In this document: piece after piece, positions 10,715 to 20,194 of the stretch
Position numbering within the stretch: position 1 is the stretch's first letter
How the letters are laid out: each line of letters opens with the position of its first letter
Assembly: GCF_040958095.1 (NCBI RefSeq)
Contig: NC_091193.1
Location: 20,390,163-20,454,162 of the forward strand
DNA length: 64,000 nucleotides
Reading direction: 5' to 3'
Origin: Procambarus clarkii
Lineage: Eukaryota > Arthropoda > Malacostraca > Decapoda > Cambaridae
The notes under the pieces: model-generated
Told to the model about the DNA's origin: nothing
The model's database searches: none
The model's input: the letters and a program-made list of their open reading frames with translations, nothing else
Translations under genes and position numbers: made by a program

Positions 10715-12215
10715 TAGTTAGTAAATGGAATGCATTAGGAAGTGATGTGGTGGAGGCTGACTCCATACACAGTTTCAAATGTAGATATGATAGAGCCCAA
10801 TAGGCTCAGGAATCTGTACACCAGTTGATTGACGGTTGAGAGGCGGGACCAAAGAGCCAGAGCTCAACCCCCGCAAGCACAATTAGGTGAGTACACACAC
10901 ACACACACACACACACCATGAAGTAATGAAATTAGGTGAAGGGAGTAGGAGGCTGAACACAATGTACCATCTGGGAGGTGAAATCCTGCAAAAGTTGAAA
11001 GATCTGGGGGTTGATATCACACCGAACCTGTCCCCAGAAGCCCACTTCAAAAGGATATCATCAGCGGCATATGCTAGATTGACCAACATAAGCACTGCCT
11101 TTAGAAACTTGTGTAAGGAATCGTTCAGAACCTTGTATACCACTTATGTCAGACCAATCCTGGAGTATGCAGTTCCAACCTGGAGTCCATACCCAGTTAA
11201 ACACAAGACAAAGTTAGAGAAGATTCAGAGGTATTCCACCAGACTAGTCCCGGAACTGAGAGGTATGAGCTACGAGGAAAGGCTAAGGGAGCTAAAGAAC
11301 GTCCCTGGAAGACAGAAGAGTAAGGGGAGACATGATAACTCCTACAAAATTCTCAGGGGAATTGACATGGATGGAACACGAACAAGGGGACACAGGTGGA
11401 AGCTGAGTACCCAAATGAGCCAGAGAAACATTAGAACGAATTTCTTCAGTGTCAAAGTAGTTAACAAATGGAATGCATTAGGCAGTGATGTGGCGGAGGC
11501 TGACTCCATACAGTTTCAAATGTGGATTTGATAGAGCCCAATAAGCTCCAGAATCTGTACACCAGTTGACTGACAGTTGAGAGGCGGGACCAAAGAGCCA
11601 AAGCTCAACCCCTGCAACCGCAACTCGGTAAGTACAACTAGGTGAGTACACACACTAAAATCTGATTCATACGTTCTCATAAAATGAAGTTACATAATAT
11701 TCTCAGTGGCGGACGAGAGCCTTCACACTCTGATATCATTTATAGCAAGTATTTATGTACATAATACATATAAATATCCATTCTCACACTATTGGAACCG
11801 AACTTCGGTATGTCTTATGCTCTAAGACACTGATCTTAAAGTGATACTTAATTTTTACATTCAGAAATCACAATAGTGTGATGCAGCAAATGAACAAATC
11901 TACACGGGCCGTGACGAGGTTTCGAACCCTCGTCACAGCCCCTTGAGGATTTGTTCTTTAGACTTAATCTTCCTTCAACCATCTACCCCCAAGATGTTTA
12001 CAAGTTATGCAATGTTTCATTTTGTTTCAGCACACGAATCATTTATTCGTCCCGGCCTTTGTCCACCCAGTCCGGCCTATTGCCAGCCCTACGGCTACCA
12101 TCGCCAGCTGCCGTGTAGATACGACGGCGAATGCTACAGTCCCGGGTACAGGTGTTGCTTTGATAACTGCGTACGGCAAAGGGTGTGTAAACGCACCATA
12201 CCTTACAGCGGCTAG
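2873..12215 (+). CDS. Gene 1: crustin with Gly-rich region and WAP domain, no 4-Cys region (spliced, 198 aa)
   Basis: Secreted antimicrobial protein of the crustin/WAP family. Coding exons are 2873-3057, 9843-10069 and 12031-12215, joined in phases 2 and 1, and the total is 198 codons plus stop. Residues 1-19 form a signal peptide (MRALSVLMAGAVLLTRAGA), and 20-62 an acidic spacer also present in gene 2. Residues about 69-136 are GGYPGHGGYPG-type repeats. The WAP domain has cysteines at 148, 155, 166, 172, 179, 180, 184 and 190, the full eight-Cys core. The Gly-rich exon joins the WAP exon directly, without the C-x3-C-x8-CC block of genes 4 and 5; such proteins have been called type VI crustins. 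The start was chosen because a splice acceptor ends exactly at the ATG. The second coding intron (6.8 kb) has been enlarged by LINE and SINE insertions. WAP proteins can bind bacteria or inhibit proteases; which applies here is unknown. Confidence 0.87.
3100..3158 (-). repeat. SINE 3' tail fragment
   Basis: The sequence GCTTAGCGTCCCCGCGGCCC and the following CGACCAGGCCTCC match, inverted, the tail of the SINE at 10301-10567. It lies just inside gene 1's second intron. Confidence 0.65.
3284..3470. repeat. Interspersed retroelement-tail repeat, (TTGAAA)n end
   Basis: Starts with a TTGAAATTGAAATTGAAAT tail and continues TTTATTGAGGTATAATACAC, GGGATGAGATAGCTCAAGC, CACCCCGTTCAGTACATCG. A close second copy lies at about 25458-25640. 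The simple tail suggests a non-LTR retroelement 3' end. Confidence 0.7.
3917..3974. repeat. (AC)n microsatellite abutting the LINE 5' truncation
   Basis: A pure AC run that joins the truncated LINE without any intervening sequence. The LINE frame reads straight back into it as His-Thr repeats. Confidence 0.95.
3975..5524 (+). CDS. LINE reverse transcriptase ORF, 5'-truncated but open
   Basis: A non-LTR retrotransposon polymerase (CR1/Jockey-like). The frame is open from the (AC)n junction to the stop at 5522-5524, about 516 codons. RT motifs appear in order: GPDGISPWVLK, VVPIYKKGD with NYRPVSLT, QHGFRDGRSC, FLDCQKAFDTVPH, SGVPQGSVLGPILF, then FADDAK carrying the catalytic Asp pair, and WSNKWLLKFNPSKCKVMKLG. 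The usual C-terminal block follows, ending in VVSKWNALGSDVVEADSIHS. The N-terminal endonuclease and ORF1 are absent, so the copy cannot move by itself, but the open frame indicates a recent insertion. It sits inside gene 1's second coding intron. Confidence 0.9.
5525..5650 (+). mobile_element. LINE 3' UTR with GGTGAG repeats running into (AC)n
   Basis: The sequence CCAGTTGATTGACGGTTGAG, then AGAGCCAGAGCTCAACCCCC, then repeated ATTAGGTGAG leads directly into an (AC)n array at 5625-5650. The same 3' end marks copies at 7141-7212, 10801-10916, 11530-11650, 14570-14670 (minus) and 24170-24270. Confidence 0.85.
5751..5835. repeat. Foldback repeat with B-box-like core, copy 1
   Basis: Perfect 17-bp inverted arms (GAACAAATCCACAAGGG and its complement) enclose GGTTCGAATCC, a pol III B-box-like word. 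A related copy is at 11892-11956 and a fragment at about 48530-48556. Confidence 0.75.
6168..6244. repeat. Half-unit of the 178-321 palindrome
   Basis: Reads ACTTGAGAATGGTCC, AGGACGGACTGAAACGTCG, then the GTGTGTGGTCTGGTCAACT block, matching one arm of the palindrome near the window start. The rest of 5840-6860 is AT-rich intron with no recognisable coding sequence. Confidence 0.75.
6871..6922. repeat. (AC)n microsatellite
   Basis: Pure AC run directly upstream of the tRNA-Thr-like SINE. Confidence 0.95.
6925..7135 (+). mobile_element. tRNA-Thr-derived SINE with an intact cloverleaf head
   Basis: The head (6929-6999) folds as a tRNA: acceptor stem GCCTCGT with ACGAGGC, anticodon stem CAGGA with TTCTG around loop CTCGTAA (anticodon CGT, Thr), and T stem GCGGG with CCCGC around TTCGATT. 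It continues without a gap into the shared SINE body (ATGGGCAAAGTTTCTTTCAC, CCCTGTTACCTAGCAGTAAA, GCTGCTTCCTGGGG) and ends in TG repeats and an A run. Other copies are at about 8031-8218, 10301-10567 and, inverted, 48226-48472. The body makes a free-standing tRNA gene unlikely. Confidence 0.85.
7141..7212 (+). mobile_element. LINE 3'-end fragment
   Basis: Carries the GTTGATTGACAGTTGAGAGG and AAAGCTCAACCCCCGC blocks of the LINE 3' UTR, then joins (AC)n. Confidence 0.8.
7213..7297. repeat. (AC)n microsatellite
   Basis: Long pure AC run following a LINE 3' end. The next 700 bases (7298-8030) contain nothing I recognise. Confidence 0.95.
8031..8218 (+). mobile_element. tRNA-derived SINE, diverged copy
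   Basis: Has the same body as the 6925 copy (AGTTTCTTTCACCCTGATGC, CAGCTGCTACGGGCTG) with a tRNA-like head containing GGCTGAGTGGACAACGC and a B box GGGTTCGATC. It ends in (TG)n. Confidence 0.8.
8400..9232 (-). repeat. Interspersed repeat with long purine/pyrimidine-skewed tract
   Basis: The + strand at 8795-9160 is almost all A and G, and 9175-9210 is C-rich. Nearby words (GGAGGCCATATGCTTGAGGC; ACACACTGTACTCC) match, inverted or direct, other copies near 33.85-34.18, 41.5-42.14, 42.77-43.3 and 36.1-36.48 kb. ORFs here are compositional artefacts. Confidence 0.55.
9300..9760 (+). mobile_element. LINE reverse transcriptase fragment, decayed
   Basis: One frame reads IFKKGDRSLATN, CPISLVFIVLKSLQS, LEKHRLMKDSMHDFTKGR. 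This is the N-terminal part of a CR1-like RT (compare VPIYKKGD...NYRPVSLT in the copy at 3975). Stops and frameshifts follow (a SRKVFDTS-like block near 9570). Confidence 0.7.
9843..10069 (+). CDS. Gene 1 coding exon 2 (Gly-Tyr-Pro repeats)
   Basis: The acceptor CCTTCCAG and donor GGCT|GTAAGT hold 75 whole codons, phase 2 in and phase 1 out. Repeats of GGYPGHGGYPG, GGGYPV and similar are encoded by about 24-36-bp DNA repeats, so length variation between alleles is likely. Confidence 0.87.
10301..10567 (+). mobile_element. tRNA-derived SINE, longest copy with tail
   Basis: The head contains AGCTGGGTGGACAGCG and B box GGGTTCGATCCC. It has the common body and then a tail GGAGGCCTGGTCGAGGACCG with GACGCTAAGCCCCGAAATC. 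The tail identifies the isolated fragment at 3100-3158. Confidence 0.8.
10648..10710. repeat. (AC)n microsatellite
   Basis: AC run directly joined to a LINE 3' fragment. Confidence 0.95.
10711..11655 (+). mobile_element. Two LINE 3' fragments joined through (AC)n
   Basis: 10711-10892 is the last part of the LINE ORF (VSKWNALGSDVVEADSIHS) and its 3' UTR. After an (AC)n run (10893-10916) a second, more diverged copy begins in the RT C-terminal region (LGVDITPNLSPEAH, LYTTYVRPILEYA, RLVPELRGMSYEERL) and runs to its own 3' UTR near 11650. The second copy has lost residues relative to the 3975 copy and is probably inactive. Confidence 0.85.
11892..11956. repeat. Foldback repeat, copy 2
   Basis: GAACAAATC arms as at 5751, with an inner perfect hairpin GTGACGAGG / CCTCGTCAC around TTTCGAAC. 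It lies in gene 1's last intron, 75 bp before the WAP exon. Confidence 0.7.
12031..12215 (+). CDS. Gene 1 coding exon 3 (WAP domain)
   Basis: The acceptor TTTGTTTCAG brings in phase 1. The exon encodes HESFIRPGLCPPSP, then YCQPYGYHRQLPC, ECYSPGYRCCFDNC, VRQRVC and the stop. All eight WAP cysteines are present with usual spacing. Confidence 0.9.
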
Positions 12216-12767
12216 AGGGACTCTAGAGGGCTAGAGGGACTCTCTAGCCCTCACCCCGCCAGGAGAACTGCGCTCTCATTCACCAAGCCTGCTTCCCAAG
12301 TCCTCCATCCCCCCGGGCCATCTCAAAATGAACTTCCATACATCTTGCGACGAATTGTATAGTCTTGCTTAGCTTGTTTACATGTTGAGTTTATGGTACG
12401 TTTTCTACGAGTCACCGAGGAAGACAGCAAACACGACATTTAAGAGACCGAGACCACGTCACTCGGATAATGTTTACTTCTGAACGCCCATTGTTAGTCA
12501 GCTGATAACACTGGCATGAATTTAATCTGGTTTTCAAGATGCCAAAATGTGGAGTTTTTTTTTTACGTATATGCGGAAGCATATACAGTGCAACTGCAGA
12601 TCAACCTGAACTGATCACAGTAACTGCTCAGGCAGGAGTATGTTGCGTGAAATACTAATATCCCCCCTTTGTTATATATTTATTTTAGTAATGTAATTGT
12701 TGTTTCTACAGTACGCATGAATGTGTTTTATTTATTGATGTTATGTATGTAGTTGAATTTATTATAT

Positions 12768-12773
12768 AATAAA
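12768..12773 (+). terminator. Gene 1 polyadenylation signal
   Basis: AATAAA about 550 bp after the stop. Part of the 3' UTR (about 12419-12520) aligns with sequence at about 18995-19085 after gene 2's decayed WAP exon. The spacer 12774-13969 holds nothing I recognise. Confidence 0.55.
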
Positions 12774-13969
12774 CATTATTTAAAAATCGCCATCATTTTA
12801 TAAACTTCTCCAGAATTTTACTCACCAGGCATCTAGAAAATTTGTATTTGTCGCACACAGCTTATATTAAAGAACTGTAGGGCTCCGCCTCCCATCACGA
12901 CAGAGACCTCGACACGAGCCTCAAAGGGGAGAAGTTAGTTTACCATTCATTTGTAGCCAATCAGAGGCAGCGTGGTTGATATAAGATAACAAAACACCCT
13001 TCTGACTTTGATTTGTTTGTTTTTTTTAACCATTCCGTGTTGTCTCTGTGCATTTTTGCATTTCCTGTTCCTCTTGTCCTTTCCAGTACTTTAGTTAAAG
13101 TGGCCATACTTTTAATGACAGACTAAAGGAACGCAAACAAGTGTTCAGTCTGCAGACAATGTTCTCTTCTGTCATGTTGGGGGGCTTTAATCAACCTATA
13201 AATTGACTTTCTTCTAAAATAATCTTTCCTGCCTCTACTCTTCACAGACGCCGTCTTATCGACTAGTCACGCCCAGCACGAGGTTGACTTTTGCCTCTCT
13301 CAGTACCAGACTTTGTTAGTAAACAATGATGTTGCAATCGGCAAGAGGACCCATAATAATATATGTTGTTATGAAAGAGGCTTCTGTGACTAATACAACT
13401 GAATTCTGAAATTCGAATCTGTGTACGCCGTAGCGACGACACTGTCGCTTAGAGACAGGTAAAGGTACTGCTAGAGGCACAGCTGCAGGTCGTATACCTC
13501 AGTTGGTCCTGTTGCCTTCTGTGAAAGTCCTGTTTTCTTATGTATCGTCTTCTTGTTCACTTCCTAAGGCGGACTGATCCTCTCTCTCTGATAGTACAAC
13601 TTGCTATACAGCTGGAAAAACGTCCGCTTAATACATATAATCATTAACCGAATTCACCAAAATTATATAATGGAGAGGCGGCTACAATGCAGGTAGGTAA
13701 TGGTCTGAGTTCAACCACCTGATACCAGCGTGTTACATTTTTTATTGGTTAAGTTCTTCTCCATCGGGGTACCTAACACCATTGAGGAACCTAAAAACCG
13801 GTTCATCATAACACCACCATCATGATAACATGCACCATCTTCACAAATCCACAGACAAGACAATGATCATTCTATGCTGTAATTCATCAGCTAGCAACCC
13901 ATATTTCAAAGCAACACACGAAAAAAAAATTATAGACGTGGCAACACTCCGATGCAGGAAATGTTGAAC

Positions 13970-14079
13970 TGAGGATGACCCCAGCTGAGCTGGGCATATA
14001 TATACCCGAGCTCCGACAAGATCCCTCAGTGTACCGGCGTCGATCTGAAGGTCAACACCTAGGCACTTTCTTTGTTAAG
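13970..14079 (+). promoter_or_regulatory. Gene 2 core promoter and non-coding first exon
   Basis: TGAGGATG (13970-13977), TATA (13996-14004) and TCAGT initiator (14026-14030) are spaced as in gene 1. The transcribed part (GTCAACACCT...) ends at TTAAG|GTCTGT, aligned with genes 1 and 3. A second possible donor, GAAG|GTCAAC, lies at about 14050. Confidence 0.7.
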
Positions 14080-14440
14080 GTCTGTTGGCTGGCAGTGTTA
14101 TTTTGTGGATCACAGGAGCTTAGGGATAGTGGTCGGGTAATATGCTCTATGTCAATTTTCAGTATTTAGCAGTTGTTTATAATTTAAACTCGGATGGTTT
14201 GGTGTCTCGGATTCATTCAGGATTCAAGTATTTGATTTTCATTAGTTATATCCAGTGATTATAGGCACTTGCTAGGAAATAATTGTAGGGCACAGTTTCT
14301 TTATATTTTCTTAGTTATACTCAAGGCCAAGCGTTAGGTTTGGTTATACTCGAGACGCGGATATTTAGTCCGTGTTAGTTATACTTTAGATGTGAGAACT
14401 GGGTTGGTAACCTAGGTGTGCGATCTCGGTTGGTTATACT

Positions 14441-14504
<64 letters not shown>

Positions 14505-14509
14505 TGTGT

Positions 14510-14567
<58 letters not shown>
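14441..14567. repeat. (TG)n microsatellite
   Basis: Long TG run with two CTGTG interruptions, flanking an inverted LINE copy in gene 2's first intron. Confidence 0.95.
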
Positions 14568-14569
<2 letters not shown>

Positions 14570-14570
<1 letters not shown>

Positions 14571-15223
14571 CACCTAATTGTACTCACCTAATTGTGCTTG
14601 CGGGGGTTGAGCTCTGGCTCTTTGGTCCCGCCTCTCAACCGTCAATCAACTGGTGTACAGATTCCTGAGCCTATTGGGCTCTATCATATCTACATTTGAA
14701 ACTGTGAATGGAGTCAGCCTCCACCACATCACTTCCTAATGCATTCCATTTGCTAACTACTCTGACACTGAAAAAGTTCTTTCTAACGTCTCTGTGGCTC
14801 ATTTGGGTACTCAGCTTCCACCTGTGTCCCCTTGTTCGCGTCCCACCAGTGTTGAAAAGTTCATCCTTGTTTACCCGGTCGATTCCCCTGAGGATTTTGT
14901 AGGTTGTGATCATGTCCCCCCTTACTCTTCTGTCTTCCAGTGTCGTGAGGTGCATTTCCCGCAGCCTTTCCTCATAACTCATGCCTCTTAGTTCTGGGAC
15001 TAGTCTAGTAGCATACCTTTGGACTTTTTCCAGCTTCGTCTTGTGCTTGACAAGGTACGGGCTCCATGCTGGGGCCGCATACTCCAGGATTGGTCTTACA
15101 TATGTGGTGTACAAGATTCTGAATGATTCCTTACACAGGTTCCTGAACGCCGTTCTGATGTTAGCCAGCCTCGCATATGCCGCAGACGTTATTCTCTTTA
15201 TGTGGGCTTCAGGAGACAGGTTC
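14570..15223 (-). mobile_element. LINE 3' copy, inverted
   Basis: The minus strand carries the C-terminal third of the RT ORF (NLSPEAHIKRITSAAYARL through RVVSKWNALGSDV) and the 3' UTR, nearly identical to the copy at 3975-5632. It is bounded on both sides by (TG)n, the complement of the (AC)n that bounds the plus copies. The frame is still open, so it is recent. Confidence 0.9.
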
Positions 15224-15236
15224 ATCACCTGTGTGA

Positions 15237-15308
15237 CAGTGTGTGTGTGTGTGTGTGTGTCTGTGTGTGTGTGTGTGTGTCTGTGTATGTGTGTGTGTGT
15301 GTGTGTGT

Positions 15309-15393
<85 letters not shown>
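15237..15393. repeat. (TG)n microsatellite
   Basis: TG run with CTGTG and ATGTG variants. The following 15430-15770 is pyrimidine-rich, similar to the repeats near 33.9 and 42.9 kb. Confidence 0.95.
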
Positions 15394-15394
<1 letters not shown>

Positions 15395-15778
15395 TCTGGG
15401 TTGGTTATACCAAGTGGTACAGGGGATAGTCTCTCTCTTTCATTCCACCGTTGTCTCTCTCTCATTTGGTCTCCTCAATCTACACCTCTCCCCAGCCTCC
15501 CCTATCTTCTTCCCCTCATGCCCTCTCTTCCTTACAATTTCTAGCGCATATTTACTTACACATACACACAGAGAGGGGAACCCGACGGTGCCCGGGTCTG
15601 TGTATCTTTATCTTCCTCCACCATCCCCATCTTACCACTCCTCTCTCCCCTCACTTCTCCTCATCACCCTCTTCTGCCTCCCCTCATAATCCCCTTGTTC
15701 CTCCTATCTCCTCATCTTCTCTATTACTATTTTTCTCTATCTTATTCTGGTTTTAGTTAACAAATTTCATATTTGCAG

Positions 15779-15957
15779 ATGCGAACTTTGGTGTTGGTGG
15801 CCGGGGCGGTGCTCGTGGCCCAGGCCAGGGCTGACCTCATAGTGGAGACAGCCTCCGGGGAGGTCGGGCAGGGCACGACCTTCTACAAGCAGGACCCGCT
15901 ACTTGTTCAAGATGTGGAGTTCGTCGGCATCCCCAGTTTAAATCCCGTATTGTATCA
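15779..15957 (+). CDS. Gene 2 coding exon 1 (signal peptide and acidic spacer)
   Basis: Acceptor ATTTGCAG before the ATG, donor CA|GTAAGT, phase 2. The hydrophobic core LVLVAGAVLVA is clear. Confidence 0.8.
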
Positions 15958-15991
15958 GTAAGTTTCCCCCAAACAATATTTCCTCGCGATA

Positions 15992-16022
<31 letters not shown>

Positions 16023-17202
16023 TTCTACCACAGACGTGGCCACACATTTACAATGCTAACCAGCATATATACATTTTCTTCTGTCCTCCATGGACAGGGT
16101 TAGAGAAGTGTTAAACATATAGTTCAAGGGTTTATTGAACACTTAACCACAGAAGGTGATTCGGTGCTTTTAAAATGCTAAGCTAACCTACATACGTAAA
16201 TACATAGATACACAGATTTACGTATGCCCTACATAAAGTGTTTGATGTGTCTTTTACATAGTGTCATTAATGTACATTCACAAAGGTGAAATGTAATTCT
16301 GATCAGCTTCCATATATACTTTATACCCATACATATACATACACACACACACATATACATACATATATACACACACACATGCATTCACATACATTTGTCT
16401 CATTTACTCTGACAGGGTGAGGTGGCTGATAAAGAAACTAGTGTGCAATTAAGCACTTAATCACTGAAGATGATGAAGGTGCTTTTACAAGCTCAGGTTA
16501 TATAGTTACATCATATATATACATTGTATGATTGATATATTACATGGGGACATGGATAAATTGGCAGTACTAGGTGGCTTCTAGTAGTTTAGGCTGTATT
16601 ACTGCCATCTATTGCCCCAATTAATCGTCGGGGTACTGCAGGAATTGATTGGTTCATATTTGGAAAGGTTAGAAGCATATGGATCTGCACTTCTGAGATT
16701 GTCTTAACAAGTGAATGAATATCTTCACTGTGAGTTGGCAGGTTTGTCTAAATCACGTGTCACAAGCTTTACATTACTTGTGGTTCATTCTACGAATGAA
16801 CCACAAGTAATGTGAATGCATATTGCTAAAACTAACATTATTCACTTTTCCTCCTCAACCTGCAGCAACCCAGGGGGCGTCAACATCAACCTCCTCCCAG
16901 CGGGAGGATACCCAGGAGGATACCCAGGAAGATACCCAGGAGCATACCCAGGAGCATACCCAGGGGGACGATACCCAGGAGGAGGCTACCCGACTAGACC
17001 TATACAAGGACAAATTAGCGGCCAATACCCAACAAGGCCAATAGGGGGCGGATATTACCCAAGGCCAATAAACACCGGCTATCCATCAACACCAATTCAC
17101 GGCAACGTTGGCCATTTTCCATCACACGGTGGCCAATCAGTGATAGGCAACTATCCAGGACTCCCCGGTCACGTACATGGTGGTGGCTACCCGATCGGAT
17201 AG
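15779..17202 (+). CDS. Gene 2: crustin-derived secreted Gly-rich protein, WAP lost (spliced, 171 aa)
   Basis: Coding exons are 15779-15957 and 16866-17202, joined in phase 2. Residues 1-18 form a signal peptide (MRTLVLVAGAVLVAQARA). Residues 19-60 are an acidic spacer homologous to gene 1, then come GGYPGGYPGRYPGAYPG repeats and a longer tail with TRPI, GQYPTRP and HGNVGHFPSH. A TAG stop falls 14 bp before a preserved ancestral donor (GGCT|GTAAGT at 17217), so if that splice is used the WAP exon is not in frame. The downstream WAP exon is itself decayed. The product could still be a secreted glycine-rich peptide with its own activity, or the locus could be a pseudogene; the intact signal peptide and 171 open codons favour the first. 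The non-coding 5' exon splices to an acceptor directly before the ATG, as in gene 1. Confidence 0.72.
16866..17202 (+). CDS. Gene 2 coding exon 2 (Gly-rich, ends in stop)
   Basis: Acceptor CTGCAG, phase 2, open for 111 codons to the TAG. The repeats differ from gene 1 (YPGGYPGRYPGAYPG) and the C-terminal half is less repetitive. Confidence 0.75.
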
Positions 17203-17389
17203 ACTACCCGGCGGCTGTAAGTTTTCAATCTGGCTGTGGCTATTGTGCATGACCTTCTTGCTTGCAACCTTCCTACTCTAATATTCTTTGAAAGCCTGAA
17301 GTTGTATGTATGTATGTTGTTCATGGCCAATATATATACAATTTATACAGGTAGGACAGCCGTTATCAAACACAATATATATCTATAAG

Positions 17390-18705
17390 AGAGGATGTGT
17401 GTGTGTGTGTTCACCAAGGTTGGTAGCCCGACACTTGAGGCTAGTCTTACCTATCCTTGCAAGATGAATGGTAGAGGAAGAACACACTGTTAGTCCCATT
17501 CAGAAGGCAGCTAGTTGATGACACCGTGCTCTCCTTCGAGTAGTCTAGGGTACATGCACATTACTACGGGCTCACCATAGCCCGTGCTACTTGGAACTTT
17601 TTGTTCCAGGTAGGGAATCTTTAACAACAACAACAACAACCTGCACAAATGCGCATGTTCCTAAGCGTTAAGATAAAAAAAAATAGTGGGAAGAGGTGAG
17701 AGAGAATGTTAGGAGAGAAATGTGACACAGATGGGTGTTGTGGGAGAAAGGTGGAGATGGGATGAGAGAGAGACACCCGGGCACCCGTCTCAGTATACTT
17801 AAAAAAACGGGTATACTTAGACATTCTGAATAGTGAGCTACCAATTTACCTTTGCATTTACAACACGGGGTTCCAAATGCGAGAAGATACATGTAGACCA
17901 AGAGGTTTTACACCAGGAATCATTTAGTGCGGGCCTTAAGCCTCTGGCTGGCCGGCAATATTTTAATAATTGTTATCTCACTGAGGCGGCGGATGAGTAT
18001 TGTTTTCATATGTTGGCTTCAGTAAGATTATTTCCAAAGTGTTTAACAACTTCTGTGCTCTTAGATCTCCGTTGAAATCTTATTTGGTTTGTAACTGCAC
18101 ACTGTGTTATGTTGCGGTGGTCTGTAGGCCTTTCTCCACAACGCTAACATTTCCTCCCTTCTTCTGACACCAGTAAGCCTCTTCCCCATGCACATGGGTA
18201 ACCGAGAGGTGTACCCCCTCGGTTTATATATATACGACTCATTATCTGTATACTGTATACTTATTATATGTATACTTTAGTATACAGATAATGGCTCCAA
18301 AGAGCCTCCACTTACGGACTCACCATAGCCCGTGCTACTGGACCTTCATGTTCTGAGTAGCTGAATCTAAAACAGCAACAACATATACTTTAGTCAGCTA
18401 TATTCAGACATAATTTGTATATGCTGGTTGGTCAGTATGCTCTTATGGCTGTCTTAATAACTTTCCAGAAGTTGATAGGCCTTGAAAATGCCAGCAGGCT
18501 TTCTGTCCCAGACAATATGAAATCATCAAATTGGGTGGATCTTCAACAAGCCTCCGGCTTCCTGTCCTCGTCGAGGCCATAGTATTAGTGGCACTCAGGT
18601 TGTTTTAAATTTAGCTACTCAGATCAAAATGTCCATGTAGCACGGGTTATAGTGAGCCGGTAAGGTTCTCAGGTAAACTCAGGTAAATATATATTAAACG
18701 TATTA
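17390..18705. repeat. Gene 2 former last intron: three copies of a GGGCTCACCATAGCCC repeat and others
   Basis: A hairpin-bearing interspersed repeat (ACGGGCT / AGCCCGT arms; TTCCAAGTAGCACGGGC on one strand) occurs at about 17555-17640, 18310-18385 and 18600-18690. Other copies are at about 21659-21740, 22218-22290, 42505-42600 and 44760-44845. 18530-18600 matches the post-gene-3 sequence at 28800-28880. No coding sequence is recognised. Confidence 0.6.
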
Positions 18706-18720
18706 CTTTCTTTTGATTAG

Positions 18721-18900
18721 GTGGATGCTATCGTGGCTTGTGCCCGTCCTCTGGCCACCATCGTCAGCTGCCGTGGGATAAGGTCAACTGCTCAGCCCTG
18801 GACACAAGTGGTGCTATGATCAATACATGAGACAAGAGTGTATAGGTCCAGCACACAGTGGAGCCAGCGAGGCAGAGCCAACACTCTTGTGCTCTCGCTC
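18721..18900 (+). pseudogene. Decayed WAP exon of gene 2
   Basis: After a good acceptor (TTTTGATTAG) the phase-1 frame reads GLCPSSGHHRQLPWDK, clearly related to gene 1's GLCPPSP...YGYHRQLPC. It then frameshifts near 18800 and hits TGA at 18828. The shifted frame reads HKWCYDQYMRQEC and AHSG, matching gene 1's YRCCFDNCVRQRVC...YSG. At least four of the eight cysteines are lost (C2 region deleted, C3 to Trp, C5 to Trp, C7 to Tyr), so no disulfide core can form. The sequence after it aligns with gene 1's 3' UTR, supporting tandem duplication. Confidence 0.8.
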
Positions 18901-19429
18901 CTTCACCAGCCCCTTGCGCACCGCACCACACGGCTTCCCACATGCACCGCCGACCCTTACCAACCTTGCAGCTTTTGTAGTTCAGATTTTCTCTAAACTT
19001 TGAATAGTGGCCACGTTTACTTGATAATATTTACTTCTCAACAGCCACTTTCAGTCAACTGATTGTCCCAGAGGTGCCAGCAAACATAGGTATATGGTCA
19101 ATTTAATTTGATTTTCCAAGGCGCTGACTTTTTCTTTCATCATGTGTTGGGAAGTATGTTTAGAGCTGATGCAGTGGTTCCCACACTGCTGACGGAGGTT
19201 ATCCCGCTTGTCTTGGTTCCTCTAATATTCATATTCCATACCCCAATTGTTATATTTATATTTAATAACAAGTTATTACTTGTAATCTACAAATTTATGT
19301 GCTCTATTTATTAAAAGTTGTTTTATATCACAATTTTAAAGACTTTATTGTTATTTGATAAACCATATGAAAAGTCCGTTATTTTGAACAATTCCAAATG
19401 CTCCTGAATTAATCCGTAATTCACAGAGG

Positions 19430-19840
19430 TCACAGGCCAGGTATAAGCTGTGACACAAGAGTAAGGTCACAGTTCAATTGTGAGCCGAGATACAGGTCAA
19501 GTGTGAGCTGTCACTCAAAGTGAGGTCACAGGTGAAGTGTAAACTGTGACCTAGAGGGAGACAACAGGTCACATGTGAGGTATACATAGTGAAGTTACAG
19601 ATCAAATATTTCCTGTCACTCATAGTGGGATTACAAGTCGTCTTAGTGCGAAAAAATATTATTAAATGACACCCAAGGAAAACTACTAAACGCTCAACAA
19701 AAACTACTAAATACCCAACAAAAAATAGTAATCTCATAACTAAAAATAGTAATACCACAAAAAAATACAAGCTCCCCATAAGGGAACAACTAAATACCCA
19801 AGAAAAACTAGTAAATTTGCAACAAAAAAAGTACTAAACA
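19430..19840. repeat. Degenerate tandem repeats
   Basis: 19430-19640 repeats variants of GAGCTGTGACNCAGAGTGAG and AGGTCACAGGTCAAGTG; the same motif recurs at 21245-21330. 19670-19840 repeats AAAACTACTAAATACCCAAC-like words. No gene. Confidence 0.6.
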
Positions 19841-20194
19841 CACGACAACAAACAATCAACATCATTTTTTCCTTCACTGAAGCATGAAGTTGAAAAATTA
19901 ACTCTCCAAAGTTCATTTTTACTTTTTATTTGAGTCTGACGCCTAAGTGATGCGTTTCGTAAGGTCTCACCTCACATTCTCAAAGACAAATTCTACTGTG
20001 AGTAGCACCTGGTTATATCCTCTTATGGTGAGGTGGTAGGTGACATATGGAAGAATGACATTACATGGATATTAAATAAGTATTAAATCTATCAACATAG
20101 AGTGTGACATGTTGGCAGCTATATGTTCTTCTGGCTGCTTCCGTTCCTGTTGCAGGGTCATTCGGTTCAGCTTCTGCGATAGCCGGTAGAGTGT

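Noticed and set aside
12001-12234. Second-frame 75-codon ORF over the WAP exon
   Set aside because: Alternate frame of the WAP exon; the cysteine pattern and splice phase define the other frame.
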